A stretch of DNA of 64,000 nucleotides from an uncultured Lentisphaerota bacterium (GTDB taxonomy: Bacteria > Verrucomicrobiota > Kiritimatiellia > CAIQIC01). The stretch's first letter is position 1; each line of letters begins with the position of its first letter. A model generated the notes under the pieces. It saw only the letters and a program-made list of their open reading frames with translations. It made no database searches and was not told where the DNA came from. Positions 17,214-26,173 of this stretch are shown in pieces. The stretch is from contig CAIWHP010000258.1 in assembly GCA_903912445.1 (NCBI GenBank), positions 1 through 64,000 of the forward strand, written 5' to 3'. Position numbers and translations under genes: made by a program.

Positions 17214-20200
17214 TCACTTCCCGAGGCTGATGCGATAGGCGAAAACGTCGGCGGCGGTCTGGAAACGGAGCCGGTCGCCGGCCTGCTCGAAACGGGCGGC
17301 GTCAAGCTCCTTGCCCGTCTCATCCTGTGGCTGGACGCGCGTGACTTTCGCGCCGGCGGCGGCGAGTTGGTCGAGCTTGATTTCCACGCCGAACGGCAGC
17401 GAGTCCGGCAGCGGCGTCAGCACCCACTCGGAAGGTTTCGTCGCGTCGAGGCGGAACGCGCCGGCGGTGATGACGGGGCCGAAGTCCAGCGCCTTGCCGG
17501 ACAGGTTCTGGCGCTGCTGCAGCAGCAGGATGTCTTCCTCGGCGGGGTCGGCGCTCCACGTCAGCGCGCCGCCACCCTTGGCCTGCCTGATCGCGCCGCA
17601 GCGGACGCGTCCGCCGTTGTCCATGTTGCCCGCCAGGCGCAGCCGCGCGCCCTGCTGTTTCGGCGCGTAGAAGCCGATGCGGATGCCGAGCCCATCGGGC
17701 AGCTTCAGGTCCTGCGGCATGGTGAACTCCACCTCGCTGCTGAACTTGCCCGGCTGCCGCCAGTGCGCCGCGGGGATCTTGCTCGTGCCCTGGAAGACGA
17801 TGCCTTCGTCCTTCTGGCGCGACGGCAGGGTAAAGTGGATGAACAGATGATAGGCCTCCGGCACCGCCTGCAAGACCTCCCAGTCGAGGCGCAGGCGGCC
17901 GCGCCCGCCACCGAGATCGTCGAGGCCGGCGACCTTGACGCCCACGTAGGCGCTGTCGTGCGCGTTCATCGGGCGCGCGTCCACAAACAGCAATTGGCCC
18001 TTGCGCGCCATCGCGCTCACCTGGCCATCACGCAGCGTGATGTCGGCGCTGGCCGCGCCGGCCTGCGCCACAAAGCCGTAGCGCGGCAGAATGACACCGT
18101 CGGCCTTCCAATCATCCATGCCGCGGTTGACGGCGACCGCCGCGTCCCCGGCAAACGTCACGCGCTGCTGGTGGATGCTCGCGCCGAACTCGTGCGCGAG
18201 GATTTCGCGCTGCGCCAGCTCGGCGCAGAGATCGTGCAGCAGCCAGTAGGTCATCACCGCGTTGCGCGAGAAGGGGCCTTCGCACATCGGGTTGCGCCCG
18301 CCGAGCACGGTGGTGGTCAGGTAGTCGTCGCTGGCATAGTTGTGGACCGCGGGCGCACCCCAGTCGCGGCCGGCGTAGCGGGAGCCGAGGCCGCCGGCGA
18401 GCAGGACGAAGGAGCCGTGGCTGGCCATATCGTGCCACGGGACGCGCTCGGCATCGGCGGCGGGCAGGTGCCAGCCGAAATAGCTTTCGCCCGCCGGCAT
18501 CCAGCCGCTGTGGTCGCTCTCGCCCCCGTCGAGGTGCCCGATCAGCGCGTCGTGGCCGGCCTCGCTGATCATCGGCGCGTGGTCGCCGAAGGCCTTGCGG
18601 ATGGTGTCGAAGCACGCGCCCCAGAGGTCGGCGCACTCGGTCTTGGTGTGGAAGCGGCCCGCGCGGTCATAGTAATCCACCGGCGCCATCGCGCTGAAGA
18701 CGTCCACAAAGTAGGAGGTCGGCTCGATCTGGTCTGTGATCAGCTTGAGGTTGCGCTCCAGCCACGGCGCGAACGCATTCGGCAGCCAGCGGTAGCTCAG
18801 CGCGTCGCGGCCCTTGTTGAACCAGGCCTTCTGCGGCGTGCCATCGCTGTTGAAGATGATGTGCTCATAGGAGTAGCCGTCGGCGTCGGGATAGAAGTCG
18901 ATGTAGTTGTCGTGCGGGGCGAAGAGGATGCCGTTGCGTTTGCAGGCGTCCGCCATCGCGAGGAAGTCGGCGAGGCTGCCGCGTGGCGGATAGATGTCCG
19001 GCAGGCGGTAGTCATAGCCCCAGCGCTGCCAGTCGTGCTTGACGAAGACGGCGTCCGTCACGCCGTAGCGCGCCGCGCGGTCGAGCCCGCGCGCGGCCGC
19101 GGCATAGTCGCCGCCCCACTGGTCGAGGCACATCTTGCCCTGGAGCTTCGCCACGCCGCCGGCCGGCTTGAAGCCGGCGATGGCGCGGTAGGCGCGCGCC
19201 GCGGCGAACGCGCCGTGGGCCGAGGGCACCAGCGAGAGGGTCGCGTCGTGGTGCGTGCGCAGCTGATACAGCTGTTTCTCGGGGTTCACCGCGAACAGAT
19301 CGGGGAAGACATCGCTCGCCTGCACGAGCGAAAGGCCGCCCGCAAAATCCACGCCGACGTGGCTCGTGGCCAGCTGAAAGCCGTTCGCGTGCAGCTCGAA
19401 GCGGCCGGGCTTCTCGAGCACGTTGCCGAAGCCCGCGTAGACGCGCGTCGCCAGCTCCGAGGCCGCGCCGAGCCCGAGCAGCGTGAAGCGCGGCGTGCCG
19501 CGCGCGTCGCGCTTGGCGTCCGGCATCGAGAACGCGAACCGCAGGGCCCCCGACTCCGCCCAGACCTCCGTGCGTACGCCCACCCGCTGGCCGAGCACAA
19601 ACACGTCGTGGTCGAGCACGCCGCGGCGGCCCCAGCGGAAGCGCGTGCCGACCTGCTCGCAGAGCGCGCTGTGCCGCGGCGGGCCGAGCGGCAGCTGGTT
19701 CACCTGCACGGCGAAGCCTTCGAAGACGAGGTCGCGCTGGCCATCGCTGAAGGCGAGGCAGGCATCGCTGATGCCATAGGGGCCGGGCACGAGCGCCGCG
19801 CCGTGGAGGCCGGCGCAGCTCTCCAGTTTCCACGCCCAGTCGGGCGCGTTGCCCGCGAGCGCGGCGCGGGCGTTGGCGACCGCCAGCGCGCGGCGGCCCT
19901 GCTGCGCGGCCGCGGCCTCGACCGCGGGCGGCGGGCCACAGAAGAGGACGGGCGAGCTCCAGAACGAGCCGTCGCACGTGGTGTTGTGCGCGGGGCCGGG
20001 ATCGGTGACGAACCGCAGCGTCACCTCGCGCCCGGCGAACGCCGTGAGATCGACCCGCGCCGCCTCCCACTGCGTGGCCTTCGAGAAGCGGGTGAACAGG
20101 TTGGTGAAGCCGTTGCCCGACTTGACCTGGACCTCGAACTGCACGCCGTCGCTGGGCGGCTCACGCTTGGGATCCACATCGCGGATCGCGGTGGCGAACT

Positions 20201-20930
20201 CGAGCGTGATCGGGGCCGCCGCCGGCAGCTGCAGCTTGCAGTCGGCCCAGACCTGGCCCCAGCCGCCGCGGTACGGCGGATGCACGTTGAACGCGCGCCG
20301 CAGGTCGCCACGGTTCGCCTCGGTGGGCGCAAAGGAACCGCCGGTGGCCGCGTCGTGTCCCTGCCAGCTTTGGGTTTGGACCACCGGCTCGCGGCCGTGG
20401 ATGGCGATGGTGATGCGGAACATATCCAGCTTATCGAGCTGCAGCGCGCCGCGCGCGGGGACGTCGAGCTGCTGCCGGAACACGGGCATCTGCTGCGCCG
20501 CGACCGCCGCGGGAGCGATGGAGGCGATCAGGATCGCGTGCGCCGTCGCCGGCGGCGCGCCGGACACCGTGAAGTCGGCATAGGCGTGGACCGGATAGAG
20601 CGCGGCGTAGGTGCCGCGTCCGGCGATCACGCTGGCGGGCACGACCAGCTTGCCGTTGGCCGGGACGACGAAATCGCGGACGGCCTGGCCCTCGACGCGC
20701 CACTCGTCGGTGACCGCAATGCGCAGCTTGCCGGCGAGCGGCTGCGCGGAGCTGTTGCTCAAGGTCACCGGCACGGCGAGGGCCTTCTCCAACGCCTGCA
20801 CCTCGCCGGGATCGGCGATGGTCACGGTCAACGGGCCGTTGCGATCGGTCGGGGGCAGGAAGGCTGGGGCAGGCGAAGCGCCCAACAGCAGCGCCGCAGA
20901 TGCGAAAAGCAGGATGCTCTTCATGCTCAT
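17214..20930 (-). CDS. Very large secreted glycoside-hydrolase-like protein
   Basis: The 1238-residue protein starts with a clear signal peptide (MKSILLFASAALLLGASPAPA). Residues about 25-340 look like beta-sandwich modules. A central part (about 600-930) has the alternation of a TIM barrel with acidic strand ends: FVKHDWQRWGYDYRLPD, LFAPHDNYIDFYPDADG, SYFVDVFSAMAPVDYYD and MISEAGHDALIGHLDGGES. This layout recalls DUF5696 and GH101-like proteins, at low certainty. The C-terminal part is again beta-rich. It overlaps the stop of the upstream AsmA-like gene by four bases (ATGA), which fixes the start at 20930 and suggests one transcript. Confidence 0.65.
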   Translation of the reverse strand: MSMKSILLFASAALLLGASPAPAFLPPTDRNGPLTVTIADPGEVQALEKALAVPVTLSNSSAQPLAGKLRIAVTDEWRVEGQAVRDFVVPANGKLVVPASVIAGRGTYAALYPVHAYADFTVSGAPPATAHAILIASIAPAAVAAQQMPVFRQQLDVPARGALQLDKLDMFRITIAIHGREPVVQTQSWQGHDAATGGSFAPTEANRGDLRRAFNVHPPYRGGWGQVWADCKLQLPAAAPITLEFATAIRDVDPKREPPSDGVQFEVQVKSGNGFTNLFTRFSKATQWEAARVDLTAFAGREVTLRFVTDPGPAHNTTCDGSFWSSPVLFCGPPPAVEAAAAQQGRRALAVANARAALAGNAPDWAWKLESCAGLHGAALVPGPYGISDACLAFSDGQRDLVFEGFAVQVNQLPLGPPRHSALCEQVGTRFRWGRRGVLDHDVFVLGQRVGVRTEVWAESGALRFAFSMPDAKRDARGTPRFTLLGLGAASELATRVYAGFGNVLEKPGRFELHANGFQLATSHVGVDFAGGLSLVQASDVFPDLFAVNPEKQLYQLRTHHDATLSLVPSAHGAFAAARAYRAIAGFKPAGGVAKLQGKMCLDQWGGDYAAAARGLDRAARYGVTDAVFVKHDWQRWGYDYRLPDIYPPRGSLADFLAMADACKRNGILFAPHDNYIDFYPDADGYSYEHIIFNSDGTPQKAWFNKGRDALSYRWLPNAFAPWLERNLKLITDQIEPTSYFVDVFSAMAPVDYYDRAGRFHTKTECADLWGACFDTIRKAFGDHAPMISEAGHDALIGHLDGGESDHSGWMPAGESYFGWHLPAADAERVPWHDMASHGSFVLLAGGLGSRYAGRDWGAPAVHNYASDDYLTTTVLGGRNPMCEGPFSRNAVMTYWLLHDLCAELAQREILAHEFGASIHQQRVTFAGDAAVAVNRGMDDWKADGVILPRYGFVAQAGAASADITLRDGQVSAMARKGQLLFVDARPMNAHDSAYVGVKVAGLDDLGGGRGRLRLDWEVLQAVPEAYHLFIHFTLPSRQKDEGIVFQGTSKIPAAHWRQPGKFSSEVEFTMPQDLKLPDGLGIRIGFYAPKQQGARLRLAGNMDNGGRVRCGAIRQAKGGGALTWSADPAEEDILLLQQRQNLSGKALDFGPVITAGAFRLDATKPSEWVLTPLPDSLPFGVEIKLDQLAAAGAKVTRVQPQDETGKELDAARFEQAGDRLRFQTAADVFAYRISLGK

Positions 20931-21748
20931 TGTTGGGGCTGCTGTTGTTTGAGGTTTTGGAGCAAACCTTTAAGCTGATTGCCGAGCTGTTTCGCGGAAG
21001 CCTTCGCATCGCCGCCACCTTTGCCGCTGGCGTTCAGCAGGCCGTTCAACAACTGCTCCGGCTGCTGCTTGAACATGATTTCCAGGAAGAGCTGCATGCC
21101 GATCTCCTTGAACTTGTCGTTCGTCACATCCGTATATTTCTTGTCCACGTTCATCTCGAACTTCTGCTCGCGCGGCTCCTTTTCGCCTTGGACGTAGGTC
21201 CGGACGAGGACCGTGCCGAGCCGGATGTTCAGGCGATCGATGCGCACCTTTTGTTCGGCTTTTTTCGCCGGCACGGGTTGCGGCGCGGGGGCAGGCTGGG
21301 GCTGCGGCGCGGGCTGGGGTTGCGGCGCGGTCGCGGGGGGCTGCGCAGCCTTGGCCTGCTTCTGGAGCCGCTGGAAGTTCACCTCGCCATCGGCCTTGCG
21401 GACAATGACCAGATGCTTCAAATCGAACGTCACCTCGGGCAACCGGGCCTCGTCCTTGGTCGAGGCCGCGCGGTCATAGGAGAGTTTCAGCTTGCCGATT
21501 TCCAGCGCACCGGCCTCGGGGAAGTCGGGCGGATTGGTCAGCTTGAGGCCTTCGATTTCGACCCCCGGCGGCGCCAGCGGGATGTGCAGACTCTTGAGTT
21601 CCAGCCCGAAGCCCGTCTTCGCGACAGCCTTCATGATGACGGCCGTCGCGATGCGATCGCGCGCGAGCACCACGCCCGTCACCAGCAACGCCAGCACCAG
21701 CAGCAGCGCCCCGATGCCCCACAAAATCCGCCGCAGTATTTTATTCAT
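20927..21748 (-). CDS. AsmA-like membrane-anchored protein
   Basis: The 273-residue protein has one N-terminal membrane helix (WGIGALLLVLALLVTGVVL) and a periplasmic part containing the AsmA/DUF748-like pattern GVEIEGLKLTNPPDF and GKLKLSYD. A Pro/Gln/Ala linker of about 30 residues is followed by a conserved KVRIDRLNIRLG stretch. AsmA-like proteins are linked to lipid traffic and envelope assembly. AAGGGA lies 7 nt before the ATG at 21748. Its stop overlaps the start of the large secreted protein. Confidence 0.65.
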   Translation of the reverse strand: MNKILRRILWGIGALLLVLALLVTGVVLARDRIATAVIMKAVAKTGFGLELKSLHIPLAPPGVEIEGLKLTNPPDFPEAGALEIGKLKLSYDRAASTKDEARLPEVTFDLKHLVIVRKADGEVNFQRLQKQAKAAQPPATAPQPQPAPQPQPAPAPQPVPAKKAEQKVRIDRLNIRLGTVLVRTYVQGEKEPREQKFEMNVDKKYTDVTNDKFKEIGMQLFLEIMFKQQPEQLLNGLLNASGKGGGDAKASAKQLGNQLKGLLQNLKQQQPQQ

Positions 21749-21794
21749 GTCATTCCCTTCAAAACGCGCGGACTCTAGCGCGCCGCCGCGCCTT

Positions 21795-21840
21795 TTCCAA
21801 GGCTTGGAAAATAAAGCGGCGCAATTTCCAAGGCTTGGAA
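21795..21840. repeat. Perfect TTCCAAG-N-CTTGGAA palindrome pair
   Basis: TTCCAAGGCTTGGAA occurs perfectly at 21795-21809 and again at 21826-21840, exactly 31 bp apart. The pair lies between the divergent AsmA-like gene (start 21748) and the C39-like gene (start 21994). It is the clearest example of the family in the window. Confidence 0.8.
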
Positions 21841-21993
21841 ACGGCTCCGGCCGGAGCGGGTGGCCTTGCGGTCGCAGGGGTGACCGACCGGTTGGATCCA
21901 TGTTAGGCGCGTTTTTTTTGCTTTCCTTGGGCCCTTTTATTGCGGCATATCTACGGCACGCCGCCGGAGGCGTTAACCCCAAAGGAGCCGGCC

Positions 21994-23337
21994 ATGCAGG
22001 GTAGCCATCTTTTTAGCGCGCGCGTGGCGCTCGCGGTCCTCTGCCTCGCGCTGCTGCCCGCGTGGGGCGCGCCCAAGCCGCCGGCCGCGCGCAAGCTCGA
22101 AGCGCTCTGTGCGCAGCCCAGGCTCTGGGCCCTGACGCCGGATGAATTCATGGCGGCGGCGCACAAGCTGGGCTTTGGCTGGACCGATGCGCAGAAGGGC
22201 GGCGCGCTCGCGGGCGGCGCCGGCCTCGAATTCGCCGGCTGCAAGGCCACCGAGGCCCGCGCCACGTTCGAGGGCGGCAAGCTCGCCAGCCTGCTGATCA
22301 TGCTCTACGGCCGCGCGGAGTCCGGCGCCGTGAACCAGTTCCAGTTCGACGAAATGCTGGAGCAGACCCGGAAGGACCTCGCCGCCTGGGCCGGCAGCGC
22401 GCCGCTGCCGCTGCCGGACATCAGCGGTCCCGCGCGATCCAAGATCCAACACGTCGCCTGGACCAACGCCCCCACGCGGCTCGAGCTCGAATGGAGCGCG
22501 CTCAAGCCGCAGGTCTTCGAGGGCAAGAAGCTGGAGTTCCGCGCGGACTACATCCGCCTACGCCTCCTCTCCGCAGCCGCGGTGCCCGCCAGCGGCACGG
22601 CCGCCGTCAAACCGCGCGGCGCCGCCGACCTCAAAGCCCGCCTCAAGCGCGAGGCGAACGGCGATGTGCTCCTCGGCGAGGTGCCCATGGTCCAGATGGG
22701 TCCGAAGAGCAACCCCCTCTCCGTGACCGCCGAGCGGGTGCTGCGCTACTTCGGCCTGAACTTCGACCAGTATCAGGCCGGCCAGGTCAGCGACAGCTTC
22801 GCCACCGCGACCGGCAACAACGTCACCGGCTTGCGCGATTCCTTGAAAAAGATCGCCCAGAAGTTCGGGCTGCGCCTCATCGTGCTCCAAGACCTGGAGA
22901 TCCGGGATTTCCAGCGCCTCGTGCAGGACTATAACCATGCCGCCCTCGCCGCCCACGAAAGCAAAGTGACGCTCGAAGCCGCCGGCAACGACATCTGTCG
23001 GCTCTACTGGAACATGAACATGGATGTCCTGCGCACCGCCAAGCTCAAGCGCACGGTCGACTTCGCCCGCTTCAAGACCGAGGTGAGCAAGCAGATCGAG
23101 CTCGGCGTCCCGCTCATCTGGCACGTCATGATGGGCAAGGTGCCCGAGAAGGATTTGAACGTCAGCGGCAGCTGCGTGTTCCTGCCACGCCTGATCATCG
23201 GCTACAACGCTAAGACCGGCGAGCTGCTGCTCAGCGACGGCTTCGGCGCCGGGCACGAGCTCAAGCGCATGAAGTGGGAGGACGCCTGGGCCATCGGCCT
23301 CAGCCTCTACGTCATCAAGCCGAACAGCCTGCCGTGA
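21994..23337 (+). CDS. Secreted C39-like papain-fold protein lacking its catalytic residues
   Basis: The 447-residue protein has a signal peptide (VALAVLCLALLPAWG). Its second half follows the plan of secreted C39-like proteins: VPMVQMGPKSNPLSVTAERV (from about 232), RLIIGYNAKTGELLLSDGFG and GHELKRMKWEDAW. From memory of the family, the active-site Cys normally follows the GPKxY stretch and the His precedes RLIIGY; here those places hold Pro and Pro/Leu. It is therefore probably a pseudo-peptidase or binding protein. AAAGGAG precedes the ATG at 21994. The gene is divergent from the AsmA-like gene, with two palindromes between. Confidence 0.65.
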   Translation: MQGSHLFSARVALAVLCLALLPAWGAPKPPAARKLEALCAQPRLWALTPDEFMAAAHKLGFGWTDAQKGGALAGGAGLEFAGCKATEARATFEGGKLASLLIMLYGRAESGAVNQFQFDEMLEQTRKDLAAWAGSAPLPLPDISGPARSKIQHVAWTNAPTRLELEWSALKPQVFEGKKLEFRADYIRLRLLSAAAVPASGTAAVKPRGAADLKARLKREANGDVLLGEVPMVQMGPKSNPLSVTAERVLRYFGLNFDQYQAGQVSDSFATATGNNVTGLRDSLKKIAQKFGLRLIVLQDLEIRDFQRLVQDYNHAALAAHESKVTLEAAGNDICRLYWNMNMDVLRTAKLKRTVDFARFKTEVSKQIELGVPLIWHVMMGKVPEKDLNVSGSCVFLPRLIIGYNAKTGELLLSDGFGAGHELKRMKWEDAWAIGLSLYVIKPNSLP

Positions 23338-23430
23338 GCGCGGCCCGCGCCGGGCGGCGCTGTGCGAGCGTGATGCTTTACGAGTCAGCTTTGTAGCAGC
23401 GCAGAAGCAAAAGCCAAAACGCAAAGCGCC

Positions 23431-24153
23431 TCACAGCAAGTGCTGGCCACCATCGACGAAGAGGATCTGGCCGGTGATCGCGTCGTTTTGCAGCAGCGCG
23501 AGCACGGCGGCGGCAACCGCGGCGGGCGTGACCTGCTTTTGCAGCGGCACCGTGCCTGCGAAGTCATGGAGATAGGCGGCCCCCTGCCCCGGTGGCGGCA
23601 GCACCGCGCCGGGCGCGACGCCGTTGACCGTGAAGCGCGGCGCCAGTTCGCGCGCCGCCAGTTGCGTCAACTCCGCCAGCGCCTTCTTGGCGAGGACGTA
23701 GGGCACGCACTCCACGTCGTGCCCGGTGATACGCCGGTCGAGGAGATTGACGATCTTCCCGCCGGCGCCCTGCGCCGCCAAGGCGCGCATCAGCAGCAGC
23801 GGCGCGAACAGATTCGGCCAGAATTCCGCGAGCAGGCCCGCTTCCGTCGTCGCGCGCAGGCTGTCCTTGTGGAAGACGGCGGCGTTGTTGATGAGGATAT
23901 CGAGCCGGCCGGCCGCGGCCGTGGCGCGCCGGATGAGCTCCGTGCAGGCGGCCTCAGACGAAAGGTCGGCAGGCACCGCCCACGCCTGTACGCCCCGCCG
24001 CTCCAGCTCCGCGCACAGTGCGACGGCTTCCGTCGCCGACCGGCGGTAATGCACGACCACATTGAGGCCGGCCCCGGCCAGCGCCTCGCAAATGGCGCGC
24101 CCGATGCGCACCGCTCCGCCGGTCACCAGCGCTGTCTGTCCTGCGAGATTCAT
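23431..24153 (-). CDS. Short-chain dehydrogenase (pteridine reductase/FolM-like)
   Basis: The 240-residue SDR has TGGAVRIGRAICEALAGAG at the NAD(P) site; the RIG form and VVHYRRS after strand 2 are typical of pteridine reductases and FolM rather than FabG. NNAA is near 86, and the catalytic pair is in YVLAKKAL near 155. GQILFVDGGQHLL ends the protein. The likely reaction is NADPH-dependent reduction of a dihydropterin or similar carbonyl or imine. folC lies 23 kb away, so no operon link is seen. The start at 24153 lacks a Shine-Dalgarno. Confidence 0.8.
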   Translation of the reverse strand: MNLAGQTALVTGGAVRIGRAICEALAGAGLNVVVHYRRSATEAVALCAELERRGVQAWAVPADLSSEAACTELIRRATAAAGRLDILINNAAVFHKDSLRATTEAGLLAEFWPNLFAPLLLMRALAAQGAGGKIVNLLDRRITGHDVECVPYVLAKKALAELTQLAARELAPRFTVNGVAPGAVLPPPGQGAAYLHDFAGTVPLQKQVTPAAVAAAVLALLQNDAITGQILFVDGGQHLL

Positions 24154-24220
24154 AACACGCGTATCTGTAGCACGGCCCCTGTGGTCCGGCAACCGCGCGG
24201 CTTCTGGATGCGGAAGGCGG

Positions 24221-26107
24221 CTACCACTTCTCGGAGCAGCGCGGTACCGCGCGGGCGCGCAAGGTCAGGGCGCCGTCGGCCGGTTCAGCATCGTCGCGCT
24301 GCCGGCCCCGCCAACGCCGGCGGGCCAGCGCCGCGAGCGCGCAGAGGCCGGCCAGCGCGGCGGTCGAGGGCTCGGGGATCGGCAGGTAGCTGACGGCGAG
24401 CGCGTATTGCTCGCCACCGACGGGATCCACGAGATAGTTGGCGATGACGTCGAGGCGGTAGTGGTTGGTCGCGGAAAGATAGTCCATGTAAATCTGCTCA
24501 ACATTGTCCTCGGTGCTGATCGACCGGTAGATATCCGCCCAGACGCCGGGCGCCGTTTCCTCCTGCAAGATCAGGTCCAGGTTGCTGAGCAGATTCGTGT
24601 CGAGCAGCGAGCCGATCGTCTCCGTGTTGGTGTTGGTGTCGACGATATAATCCACGCGCCGGTCCCAGACGAGCGTGGCCGTCAGCCGCAGGCCCTTGGC
24701 ATAGGGCTCGAACGTGATGAACTTGTCCTGGCCATACACATAGAGATTCGTCGGATTGTCCGCCGTGAGCACGCTCACATCCCAGAAGCGGTTGCTGACC
24801 TCCTGGAGGCTGTAGACGGACTCCGGGGCGTTAACCTGGCCGGAGCCCACCGCATAGTTCAGCGGATGGATGGAGTTGGTGATGCCGTCGACACCGACGG
24901 AAATTTCCCCCGGCTGCCAGAGGGCCTGCGTCACGCCGTTGGAGTCGCAGCCGGCAATCTTGTCGGCGCTGTTGAGCAAGACGGCCTTGATCAATTTGTG
25001 ATCGCTGTCGAGCAGCGTGCCCTTGGCAGAGTTGGGCTGGGTGACGAAGATCAAGCCGCCGCCATAGTCATTGGTCACGGGCGCGGCCACGCCATAGAGC
25101 AGCGCGGCCACGCCGGTGACATGCGGGGCGGCGAAGCTGGTGCCATCCGCCGTGCCGGCGACGATGGAATCCGCGGAAGCAGCGGGGAAGCCCCAGCTCT
25201 CCGCGACGTTGAGGGCGAGGTCGGACCAGAGGGCGGTGCCCGGCGCCACGATGGACACGCCGCAGCGCCCATTGGCCAAGGGCTGCCAGGCGCTGTAGCT
25301 GGCCACCCGGGACACGGGCACCCGTCCCGGATCGGCCAGGCCCGTGGCCGCCGGATTGAGCACGTCCAACGCGCCGACCGCCAGCCCGTTGTAGGAGTCC
25401 GCCGGAGCGCCCAGCAGGCTGCCGCTGTTGCCGGCGGCGATGACCATCAGCGTATCCAGATAACGTCCGGTCGTGCCATTCGTTTTGCCGTAATAGCCGG
25501 CATATTCGTCCATGAGGAGCGACTCGACGAACGTGCTGCCATCGAGCAACGTCGCGTTGCTGATATCGCCGCCCCAGCTGCTGTTGATGGCGCGCGCGCC
25601 GACCGTCTGGGTGAGATAGTACAGCGAGCTGTTGAGCGTCAGCGTGCTGGCCTTGTCGCCGGCGCCGGCAAAGATGGCCCCGTAGTATTTCGCCCCCGGG
25701 GCCACGCCGGAGAAAGGCACGTTCGTGCCGTCGAGCGTCAGGCTGGCGTTGTTGGCCATGATGCCGGCGACAAAGGTGCCGTGGAAAAAACTGTCCGCCG
25801 GATTGCCTGTGACGGGGTCCCCGGTGCAGAAGTCCTTGACGTCCTGGAAACCGTATTGGCCGTTGGCGATATCCGGCCCCAGCGCCAGGTGGCGGTGCCC
25901 GTCGAACCCATCGATGCCGTTGCCCTCGGCGTTCCGGACCTCGAGCTCGCCGATGACGGCGCCATAACCGTTGACCCAGTCGGGGGCCAGATAGGTCAGC
26001 GCCCCGCGGACGTAGGGGACGGAATAGTTGATGGCGCAGACCTCCAAGCTGCCGGCCGTGAGCAGGGCCGACATCACTCCGCAGAACCATGACAAGGGCA
26101 AGCGCAT
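24221..26107 (-). CDS. PEP-CTERM-anchored S8 (subtilisin-like) peptidase
   Basis: The 628-residue protein has a signal peptide, an S8 domain with the catalytic His in FFHGTFVAGIMANN (near 108) and Ser in GTADGTSFAAPHVTG (near 309), and the oxyanion Asn in VIAAGNSGS. The expected Asp motif (DTG/DSG) is not seen; the equivalent strand reads GAVIGELEV, so Glu may replace it. Near the end, IPEPSTAALAGLCALAALARRRW is a PEP-CTERM sorting signal for exosortase processing. Unusually, about 30 polar residues follow the arginine cluster, perhaps through loss of the original stop. Confidence 0.85.
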   Translation of the reverse strand: MRLPLSWFCGVMSALLTAGSLEVCAINYSVPYVRGALTYLAPDWVNGYGAVIGELEVRNAEGNGIDGFDGHRHLALGPDIANGQYGFQDVKDFCTGDPVTGNPADSFFHGTFVAGIMANNASLTLDGTNVPFSGVAPGAKYYGAIFAGAGDKASTLTLNSSLYYLTQTVGARAINSSWGGDISNATLLDGSTFVESLLMDEYAGYYGKTNGTTGRYLDTLMVIAAGNSGSLLGAPADSYNGLAVGALDVLNPAATGLADPGRVPVSRVASYSAWQPLANGRCGVSIVAPGTALWSDLALNVAESWGFPAASADSIVAGTADGTSFAAPHVTGVAALLYGVAAPVTNDYGGGLIFVTQPNSAKGTLLDSDHKLIKAVLLNSADKIAGCDSNGVTQALWQPGEISVGVDGITNSIHPLNYAVGSGQVNAPESVYSLQEVSNRFWDVSVLTADNPTNLYVYGQDKFITFEPYAKGLRLTATLVWDRRVDYIVDTNTNTETIGSLLDTNLLSNLDLILQEETAPGVWADIYRSISTEDNVEQIYMDYLSATNHYRLDVIANYLVDPVGGEQYALAVSYLPIPEPSTAALAGLCALAALARRRWRGRQRDDAEPADGALTLRARAVPRCSEKW

Positions 26108-26173
26108 CGGGCGCGGAATATACCCTTATTAAATTTCGTGAAAAGCTATTTCGGTGTCAGCGGGCCAGCCCGT

